Assembly: GCA_013812485.1 (NCBI GenBank)
Contig: JACCTJ010000343.1
Span: 1 to 11,114, forward strand
Length of the DNA stretch: 11,114 nt
Direction of reading: 5' to 3'
From: Thermoleophilaceae bacterium
GTDB taxonomy: Bacteria; Actinomycetota; Thermoleophilia; Solirubrobacterales; Thermoleophilaceae
The notes beneath the pieces were generated by a model. That model saw only the letters and a program-made list of their open reading frames with translations, was not told the origin of the DNA and made no database searches. Positions within the stretch are counted from its first letter, which is position 1. Each line of letters opens with the position of its first letter. This document shows positions 5,467-11,114 of the stretch, piece after piece. The translations under genes and the position numbers were made by a program.

Positions 5467-6519
5467 ATGGGCTTCTTCTCCTACCTCACCGGCTTCGGCG
5501 GCCGCGACATGGCGGTCGACCTCGGCACGGCCAACACGCTCGTATACGTGCGCGGTCGCGGGATTGTCCTCTCGGAGCCCTCGGTGGTGGCGATCGACTC
5601 CCGCAACGGCGACGTCCACGCGGTCGGCATCGAGGCCAAGCGCATGCTCGGGCGTACGCCGGGGACGATCTCGGCCATCCGCCCGCTCAAGGACGGGGTG
5701 ATCGCCGACTTCGACGTCACCGAGCAGATGCTCCGCCACTTCATCCAGAAGGTCCACCAGAACCGCTGGGCCCACCCGCGCGTGGTGGTCTGCGTGCCGA
5801 GCGGGGTGACCGGGGTCGAGAAGCGCGCCGTCGAGGAGGCCTGCCTCTCGGCCGGAGCGCGGCAGGCCTACCTGATCGAGGAGCCGATGGCGGCGGCGAT
5901 CGGCGCCGGCCTGCCCGTCGGCGAGCCGACCGGCTCCATGGTCGTTGACATCGGCGGCGGTACGAGCGAGGTGGCGGTGATCTCGCTCGGCGGGATCGTC
6001 GTCTCGCACTCGCTGCGGATCGGCGGCGACGAGCTCGACGAGGCCATCACGACCTACGTCAAGCGGGAGTACAAGCTGATGATCGGCCAGCAGACCGCCG
6101 AGGAGGTCAAGCTCGAGATCGGCTCGGCCTACCCGCTCGGAGATGAGGTCCAGGCCGAGATCCGGGGTCGTGACCTGGTCTCGGGCCTGCCGAAGAACGT
6201 CGTGCTCACGAGCGAGGAGGTCCGCCTCGCCCTCGACGAGACGATCCAGCAGATCGTCGACGCCGTCAAGGAGACCCTCGACCGCACGCCGCCCGAGCTC
6301 GCGGCCGACATCATGGACCGCGGGATCATGCTGGCGGGCGGCGGCTCGCTGCTCCAGGGCCTCGACGAGCGCCTGCGCGAGGAGACCCAGATGCCGGCCC
6401 ACCTGGCCGAGTCGCCGCTCACCTGCGTCGCCGTGGGCTCCGGTCGCTCGCTCGAGGAGTTCGAGGCGATCCACCGCTCGAACAAGAACTCCAACTCCCG
6501 ACCGCGCCGGCGCCACTAG
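5467..6519 (+). CDS. mreB: Rod shape-determining protein MreB (bacterial actin)
   Basis: A 350-residue ATPase of the actin/Hsp70 fold, full length for MreB. It forms short membrane-bound filaments that guide the elongation machinery. The phosphate-1 motif [11 protein letters not shown] is at residues 18-28. Phosphate-2, [11 protein letters not shown], begins at Asp161, and the adenosine motif [10 protein letters not shown] begins at Gly291. The N-terminus [10 protein letters not shown] is short and aromatic, suited to membrane contact, and the C-terminus is a basic Arg-rich tail. The frame stays open about 105 bases upstream to a GTG at 5362. The ATG at 5467 is preferred because it gives the normal family N-terminus and sits 10 bases after a TAGTCT box. 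mreC begins 18 bp after the stop. Confidence 0.97.
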   Translation: MGFFSYLTGFGGRDMAVDLGTANTLVYVRGRGIVLSEPSVVAIDSRNGDVHAVGIEAKRMLGRTPGTISAIRPLKDGVIADFDVTEQMLRHFIQKVHQNRWAHPRVVVCVPSGVTGVEKRAVEEACLSAGARQAYLIEEPMAAAIGAGLPVGEPTGSMVVDIGGGTSEVAVISLGGIVVSHSLRIGGDELDEAITTYVKREYKLMIGQQTAEEVKLEIGSAYPLGDEVQAEIRGRDLVSGLPKNVVLTSEEVRLALDETIQQIVDAVKETLDRTPPELAADIMDRGIMLAGGGSLLQGLDERLREETQMPAHLAESPLTCVAVGSGRSLEEFEAIHRSNKNSNSRPRRRH

Positions 6520-6537
6520 CCGCCGCGCCGAGACGGC

Positions 6538-7437
6538 GTGTACCCCGACCGCAAGACGATCCGGCGCCGGCGGGCGATCTTCGGCGCGCTCGTGTTGACC
6601 TCGCTGGCCCTGCTCACCGTGTGGTTCGGCGAGCCCGCCGGAGGCGCCCTGCACACGCTCCAGCGCGGCGCCCAGGAGGTGTTCTCTCCGATCCAGACCG
6701 GGGCCAGCCGGGCGCTCAAGCCGTTCCGCGACACGATCGCCTGGACCGGCGCCACGCTCTCGGCCAAGGGTGAGAACGATCGGCTGCGCGACGAGCTCGG
6801 GCAGCTACGCCAGGAGCTCGCCGCCACTCAGACCGCGCGCCGCGACGTCGAGCAGCTCCAGGGCTTCGTCGACATCGCGCGCGAGGACAGGTTCCCTCAG
6901 GGCACCGCGCCGGTGACCGCCCGGGTGATCGCCCGCTCTCCGACCGTGTGGTGGTCGAGCGTCCAGATCAACAAGGGCTCCGGCGACGGCATCGCGGTCG
7001 ACCAGCCCGTGATCACCGGTGATGGGCTGGCCGGGAAGGTCACCTCGGTCACCGGCGGCACCGCGACGATCACGCTGATCGCCGACGAGCGCAGCTCGGT
7101 CTCGGCCCAGGTCATGCCCGCCGGCGCCGACGGAATAGTTCGCCCCGAGGTCGGAAATCCCAACGACATGCTGCTCGACTTCGTCGAGAAGGGGAGCCGG
7201 ATCAAGACCGGGCAGACCGTGGTGACCTCCGGCTTCAGCTCCTCGCGGGGCCTCGAGTCGCTGTTCCCGCGCGGGGTACCGGTGGGCCGGGTCAAGGAGA
7301 TCGACCGCTCGGAGCTCGACATCTACCAGACCGTGCACATCGAGCCCTTCGCCGAGCTCAAGCGGATGGACTTCGTCCAGGTCCTGACCGCCCCCCGGCC
7401 GGGGCCGGGCGCGCGGGCCGAGGTGCCGAGCCAGTGA
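6538..7437 (+). CDS. mreC: Rod shape-determining protein MreC
   Basis: A 299-residue protein of normal size. MreC is an extracytoplasmic scaffold that binds and activates PBP2 in the elongasome. A basic N-terminus (RRRR at 9-12) precedes one membrane helix (about 13-30). A coiled coil runs through roughly residues 79-111 with Leu/Glu/Arg heptad character. The remainder is the two-barrel beta domain, including the GDGIAVDQPVITGDGLAGKV-like region and the VTSGFSS...FPRGVPVGRV segment typical of the family. The start is GTG with only a weak purine stretch before it, so translation is probably coupled to mreB. The stop overlaps the mreD start by 4 bases (GTGA). Confidence 0.95.
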   Translation: MYPDRKTIRRRRAIFGALVLTSLALLTVWFGEPAGGALHTLQRGAQEVFSPIQTGASRALKPFRDTIAWTGATLSAKGENDRLRDELGQLRQELAATQTARRDVEQLQGFVDIAREDRFPQGTAPVTARVIARSPTVWWSSVQINKGSGDGIAVDQPVITGDGLAGKVTSVTGGTATITLIADERSSVSAQVMPAGADGIVRPEVGNPNDMLLDFVEKGSRIKTGQTVVTSGFSSSRGLESLFPRGVPVGRVKEIDRSELDIYQTVHIEPFAELKRMDFVQVLTAPRPGPGARAEVPSQ

Positions 7438-8018
7438 CCCTGTCGCGCTCGGCGGCCCTGCGAGTCGGTCTGATCGTCCTGGTCGCCGTGCTCGTCCAGG
7501 TATCGGTTGTCGCCCAGGTGCCGATCTTCGGCGGGCGCGCGAACCTGATCCCCGTCGCGGTGGCTGCCCTGGCCCTGCTCGGGGGAAGCCTGACCGGAGC
7601 CGCCGCCGGTTTCGCGGCCGGCTTGGCGCTCGACCTGTCCATGGGGATGAGCCTCGGCGGCTCCTCGCTCGTGCTCACCTTCGTCGGCTATTCGATCGGC
7701 CGCTTCGCCGAGCTGCGCGACGTCTCGCACGGACTGCTCCCGATCGCCGTGGCCGCCGCCGGGACACTCGGCTACGACATGGCCTACGGGGCGGTCACCT
7801 TCATGCTCGACATCGAGGCCACGATCAGCGTGCTCGTGCTGCGCGACATGCTCGTCGGGGTCCTCCTCAACGCGCTGCTCGCGCTGCCCTTGTTCGCGCT
7901 CGTGCGCCGGATCGTGCGCCCGCTGGTCCCCGAGGGTCGCTTCGAGGGGCGCCGGCGCGGGCGTCCGCGCGAGGCCGGCCCGATCGGCCTGCGCGGTCTC
8001 GGGCTCGGAGGGGGCTGA
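7434..8018 (+). CDS. mreD: Rod shape-determining protein MreD
   Basis: A 194-residue polytopic inner-membrane protein with about five hydrophobic segments between residues 7 and 160, the MreD pattern. Family-like features include a glycine-rich helix followed by a conserved Asp in GLALDL (about residues 63-68) and the later G-Y-D-M-A-Y-G segment. MreD associates with MreC and completes the MreBCD complex. The C-terminal 30 residues are rich in Arg and Gly and probably lie in the cytoplasm. The GTG start overlaps the mreC stop, indicating tight coupling, and mrdA starts 3 bp after its stop. Assignment rests on topology, size and position, since MreD sequences diverge quickly. Confidence 0.9.
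   Translation: MTLSRSAALRVGLIVLVAVLVQVSVVAQVPIFGGRANLIPVAVAALALLGGSLTGAAAGFAAGLALDLSMGMSLGGSSLVLTFVGYSIGRFAELRDVSHGLLPIAVAAAGTLGYDMAYGAVTFMLDIEATISVLVLRDMLVGVLLNALLALPLFALVRRIVRPLVPEGRFEGRRRGRPREAGPIGLRGLGLGGG
8007..8014 (+). promoter_or_regulatory. Shine-Dalgarno GGAGGGGG for mrdA
   Basis: The purine stretch lies inside the last codons of mreD and ends 7 bases before the mrdA ATG at 8022. It fixes that start and shows that mrdA is translated by initiation within the mreBCD message. Confidence 0.65.
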
Positions 8019-8021
8019 GCC

Positions 8022-9896
8022 ATGTACCTCGACAACCGCCGCCCGACGATAACCCCTCAGCTCGCCTTCCGCGTGGCGATTATCGGCGGCGTCGCCCTGC
8101 TCATGTTCAGCGTGATCTTCTTCCGCCTGTGGTACCTCCAGGTGCTCTCGGGCGACCGCTACGTGGCTGAGGCCAACGACAACCGCGTGCGTGACATCAA
8201 GGTCCAGGCCCCCCGCGGTCAGATCGTCGATCGCAAGGGCCAGATGCTCGTCGACAATCGCACCGCACTGGCGGTCAAGATCACTCCAGCCGAGCTGCCG
8301 AAGGCCGTTTCGGCCCAGGACGACCTCTACGCGCGCCTGGGCGATGTGCTGGGCCGCTCGCCGAGCAAGATTCGCGACGACGTCCGCGAGCAGCTGGCCG
8401 CGGTCCCGTTCTCGACGGCAACGGTCAAGCAGGACGTCGACCTGCCCGTCGTCCAGTACCTGCTCGAGAACAACGAGGACTTCCCGGGCGTGACGGTGGA
8501 GCGGGTCTTCCTGCGCCGATACCCGCACGACGAGATCGGCGCGCACCTGTTCGGCACTGTCGGCGAGGTAACCCGAGAGCAGCTCGGCGAGAAGGACTAC
8601 CGCGGCGCCGACCAGGGCGACCGGGTCGGCCAGTCCGGGGTCGAGGCGACCTACGATCGCTACCTGCGCGGGCGCAACGGCGCCACCCGGGTGCAGGTCG
8701 ATGCCATGGGCACGCTCACCGGGTCGCTGTCGGACAAGCAGCCCCGCGCCGGGCGCCAGCTGCGCCTGGGCGTCGACCTCGACGTCCAGCGCACCGGACA
8801 GCAGGCGCTCGGCGAGGGAAGCCGCGGCGCCTTCGTGGTCATGGACGTCAAGAACGGCGAGGTGCGCGCGCTCGGCTCGGCCCCGTCGTTCGATCCGAAC
8901 CTGTTCGCCAAGACGATCAAGCAGTCCGACTACGACCGCCTGAGCGATCCGCTCAACGGCAACCCGCTCGCCAACCGGGCCATCCAGGGCCTCTATCCGG
9001 CGGGCTCGACGTTCAAGCTCATCACGGCCACCGCGGGCCTCGAGGGCGGGTTGATCGACCCCACGACTCCGGTCTCCGACCCCGGCTCGCTCAACGTTGG
9101 CGGCACGGTGTTCAAGAACGCGGGCGACGCGGTGAACGGCGTGATCTCGCTGCGTCGGGCGCTCTCGGTCTCGAGCGACGTCTTCTTCTACAAGCTCGGG
9201 CTCGAGGCCAACGGGGAGGGCGAGGGCCTCGGGATCCAGCGCTGGGCGCGCCGGCTGGGGATCGGCCGCAAGTCCGGGGTCGACCTTCCGGGCGAGCTGT
9301 CGGGGCTCGTGCCGTCGCCGAAGTGGCGGGCACGGGCCAACCGGCAGGGGATCGGGGACGGGCGACCCTGGTCGGCCGGCGACAACATCAACCTGTCGGT
9401 CGGTCAGGGCGACCTCCAGACCAACCCGCTTCAGATGGCGGTGGCCTACGCGGCCATCGCCAACGGAGGGCGGGTCGTGACCCCGCATCTCGGCAAGCGG
9501 GTCGAGGACGGCGACGGGCGGGTGCTCCAGGAGCTCCCGGCTCCGGCTCGGCGCCGCATCGACGTCGAGCCCGAGAACCGCGACGCGATCCTCCAGGGGC
9601 TCCGCCAGGCCGCCAGCTCTCCGGGAGGCACCTCGGCCGACGTCTTCAAGGGCTTTCCCATCCCCGTCGCCGGCAAGACCGGCACGGCCGAGAAGGGACT
9701 GGGGCGACCCGACCAGTCCTGGTACATGGCGCTGGCTCCCTATCCGAACCCTCGCTACGTGGTGGCCGTGACCGACGAGGCGGGTGGCTTCGGCGCCGAG
9801 ACCGCGGCCCCGGCCGCGCGCCGCATCCTCGCTGCCCTGTTCGACGTCCGCGGACAGGACAAGAAGGTCGTCAAGGGCGACAGCCGCACGTTCTGA
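8022..9896 (+). CDS. mrdA: Penicillin-binding protein 2 (class B transpeptidase, elongation)
   Basis: A 624-residue class B PBP that crosslinks peptidoglycan along the cell cylinder together with RodA. A short cytoplasmic tail and one membrane anchor (about 16-39) are followed by the pedestal/dimerisation domain, with the RGQIVDRKG motif at 65-73. The transpeptidase domain contains all three active-site motifs: S329-TF-K332 (the acylated serine), S384-S-D386 (the SxD form usual for PBP2), and K552-T-G-T555. The conserved GQGDLQTNPLQMA-like segment lies between the last two. Length and motif spacing match the E. coli PBP2 layout. It follows mreD by 3 bp with its own good Shine-Dalgarno. It is a beta-lactam target by family; the sequence shows no missing residue. 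rodA follows after 60 bp. Confidence 0.96.
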   Translation: MYLDNRRPTITPQLAFRVAIIGGVALLMFSVIFFRLWYLQVLSGDRYVAEANDNRVRDIKVQAPRGQIVDRKGQMLVDNRTALAVKITPAELPKAVSAQDDLYARLGDVLGRSPSKIRDDVREQLAAVPFSTATVKQDVDLPVVQYLLENNEDFPGVTVERVFLRRYPHDEIGAHLFGTVGEVTREQLGEKDYRGADQGDRVGQSGVEATYDRYLRGRNGATRVQVDAMGTLTGSLSDKQPRAGRQLRLGVDLDVQRTGQQALGEGSRGAFVVMDVKNGEVRALGSAPSFDPNLFAKTIKQSDYDRLSDPLNGNPLANRAIQGLYPAGSTFKLITATAGLEGGLIDPTTPVSDPGSLNVGGTVFKNAGDAVNGVISLRRALSVSSDVFFYKLGLEANGEGEGLGIQRWARRLGIGRKSGVDLPGELSGLVPSPKWRARANRQGIGDGRPWSAGDNINLSVGQGDLQTNPLQMAVAYAAIANGGRVVTPHLGKRVEDGDGRVLQELPAPARRRIDVEPENRDAILQGLRQAASSPGGTSADVFKGFPIPVAGKTGTAEKGLGRPDQSWYMALAPYPNPRYVVAVTDEAGGFGAETAAPAARRILAALFDVRGQDKKVVKGDSRTF

Positions 9897-9921
9897 CCCA
9901 CGAGTGCCGAGGCACGTGGCC

Positions 9922-9940
9922 GCGGCGCCTCGAGCGCCGC
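9922..9940 (+). terminator. GC hairpin between mrdA and rodA
   Basis: GCGGCGC and GCGCCGC form a 7-bp stem around the loop CTCGA. No T run follows; instead the rodA -10 box begins at the next base. It could be a weak terminator or attenuator for the mreBCD-mrdA transcript, or an operator next to the rodA promoter. Confidence 0.35.
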
Positions 9941-9946
9941 TAGGGT
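9941..9946 (+). promoter_or_regulatory. Putative -10 box (TAGGGT) for rodA, near-leaderless
   Basis: TAGGGT is followed by 10 bases and then the rodA ATG, the same geometry as at mreB. No Shine-Dalgarno precedes the ATG and no good -35 is visible; a 7-bp hairpin occupies the bases just upstream. Confidence 0.4.
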
Positions 9947-9956
9947 GGGCCGTTGC

Positions 9957-11114
9957 ATGTACGCAAGCCCCGTGAAGCCAGCCTCGAGCGAGGCCCGCGG
10001 CGCCCGCGCGGGCCTTCTCGGCGGGCTCGACCTCGGGCTGCTCGCCGCCGCCCTCGGGCTGATCGCCGTCAGCGTCTACATCCTGACCATGGCCACCCAG
10101 GACGACGTTCCGGGCAGCCCGCTGTACTACGTCGTCCGCCAGGCGATCTACGGTGTCGTCGGAGTCGGGTTGATGCTCGGCGCCTCGCGGCTCGACGTCT
10201 CGCGCCTGCGAGAGCATCAGCGGGCGATCTACGCGGCGATGATCGGGTCGATCCTGCTCGTCCTCTTGATCGGCGTCGCCGCACGCGGCTCGCGGCGCTG
10301 GATCGAGCTCCCATTCTTCCGCTTCCAGCCCTCCGAGCTCGGCAAGGTGCTGCTGATCCTGGCTCTGTCGGCCTTCATCGTCGACCGCGTCCGGCGGCTC
10401 GGGGACCGGGCCACCACAGGCCGCATCGTCGCGCTCGCGCTCGTCCCCGCGCTGCTGGTGATCGCCGAGCCCGACCTCGGCAGCGGCCTCGTGTACCTGG
10501 CCATCACCGCGGTCCTGCTCCTCGTGGCCGGGACCAAGTGGACCCACTTGGCGGCGCTCGGGGCCATGGCGGCCGCGGCGGCGGTGATCGTGCTGCTCGC
10601 CCTGCCGGCGGTCGGGGTCGAGGTGCTGAAGCCCTACCAGGTCGACCGCCTGACGGCGTTCGTCAACCCGACCAGCGACCCCCAGAGACAGGGCTACCAG
10701 CTGCGACAGTCGATCACGGCGATCGGGGCCGGTCAGAAGACCGGCCGCGGCCCCGCGGGTGCGACCCAGACCAGGCTCGACTTCCTGCCCGAGCATCACA
10801 CCGACTTCGTCTTCTCGGTGGTCGGAGAGCAGTTCGGCTTTCTCGGCGCCGGGCTGGTACTTTCGTTGTACGCGCTCCTGTTATGGAGAGCGCTCCGCAT
10901 TTTGACCTCGGCGAAGAACCTCTACGGCGCACTGGTCGCCGGCGGCATCACCGCGATGCTGATGTTCCAGGTCTTCGTCAACATCGGCATGACCATCGGG
11001 ATCATGCCCATCACCGGCGTGCCCCTGCCGCTCATGAGCTACGGCGGCTCGTCGGTTCTAGTGACCTTTCTCGCGATCGGCCTACTCCAGTCGGTGAGCG
11101 CTCAGGCGCGCTCC
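9957..11114 (+). CDS. rodA: RodA peptidoglycan glycosyltransferase (SEDS family), 3' end cut by the window
   Basis: 386 residues are visible with no stop, so the C-terminus is missing, probably by only a few residues given family length. RodA polymerises lipid II into glycan strands in the membrane, paired with PBP2. About ten hydrophobic segments are visible. Family motifs include GSRRWIEL followed by RFQPSELGK, EPDLGS at 171-176 and a large extracytoplasmic loop. That loop ends in LPEHHTDFVF, with Asp283 in the HTDF motif as the counterpart of the essential SEDS aspartate (Asp262 in E. coli RodA). The C-terminal GVPLPLMSYGGSS signature is also present. The ATG is chosen because it directly follows a -10 box and the first helix starts after a normal 25-residue tail. 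FtsW is the alternative in this family, but adjacency to mreBCD and PBP2 favours RodA. Confidence 0.95.
   Translation, partial: MYASPVKPASSEARGARAGLLGGLDLGLLAAALGLIAVSVYILTMATQDDVPGSPLYYVVRQAIYGVVGVGLMLGASRLDVSRLREHQRAIYAAMIGSILLVLLIGVAARGSRRWIELPFFRFQPSELGKVLLILALSAFIVDRVRRLGDRATTGRIVALALVPALLVIAEPDLGSGLVYLAITAVLLLVAGTKWTHLAALGAMAAAAAVIVLLALPAVGVEVLKPYQVDRLTAFVNPTSDPQRQGYQLRQSITAIGAGQKTGRGPAGATQTRLDFLPEHHTDFVFSVVGEQFGFLGAGLVLSLYALLLWRALRILTSAKNLYGALVAGGITAMLMFQVFVNIGMTIGIMPITGVPLPLMSYGGSSVLVTFLAIGLLQSVSAQARS

Noticed and set aside
5266..6654. Upstream extension of the namH frame into the mreB region
   Set aside because: The frame is open only because of composition. The family N-terminus and a leaderless -10 box place the start at 5265.
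7323..10799. A 1158-codon open frame on the minus strand opposite mreC-mreD-mrdA-rodA
   Set aside because: It is antisense to four confidently identified genes. Its product is a low-complexity mixture of Arg, Asp, Gly, Glu and His with no domain, as expected from the complement of GC-rich codons that rarely yield stops.
1..11114. CRISPR arrays, tRNA or rRNA genes, insertion sequences or attachment sites
   Set aside because: I saw no regularly spaced direct repeats, no tRNA-like cloverleaf with a T-loop motif, no transposase-like ORF and no terminal inverted repeats with target duplications.

Overview
The window is very GC-rich, with strongly G/C-biased third codon positions, GTG starts alongside ATG, and several genes that seem to begin at or within a few bases of a TAGNNT -10 box with no Shine-Dalgarno sequence. 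Together with the gene order (ndk - maf - ... - mreB - mreC - mreD - mrdA - rodA) and the NamH-type hydroxylase, this suggests a high-GC actinobacterium, most likely of the Thermoleophilia/Solirubrobacterales type. The assignment comes from recognised families and style, not from a database search.

Layout. (1) 2-169, + strand: the C-terminal end of an unidentified protein closing with one membrane helix. (2) 242-1876, + strand: a membrane-anchored double zinc-ribbon protein, ndk (nucleoside diphosphate kinase) and maf (nucleotide pyrophosphatase). (3) 1922-5265, - strand: a leftward block that reads, in transcription order, namH-like hydroxylase, a 111-residue protein of unknown function, and murT. 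MurT converges on maf. (4) 5266-5466: a compact divergent promoter region between namH and mreB. (5) 5467-11114, + strand: the rod-shape and elongation cluster mreB-mreC-mreD-mrdA(PBP2)-rodA, with rodA running off the right edge.

How they fit together. Regions 3 and 5 both concern peptidoglycan. MreB/C/D position and activate the RodA-PBP2 pair, which polymerises and crosslinks glycan along the cell body. MurT is the Mur-ligase-like half of the MurT/GatD enzyme that amidates the stem-peptide glutamate on lipid II. NamH converts the N-acetyl group of UDP-MurNAc to N-glycolyl. The leftward block therefore looks like a precursor-modification module placed head to head with the polymerisation machinery. 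The most interesting points are the NamH homologue in this setting, MurT without an adjacent GatD, the small unknown ORF in the same frame just after the namH stop, and the repeated leaderless promoter pattern.
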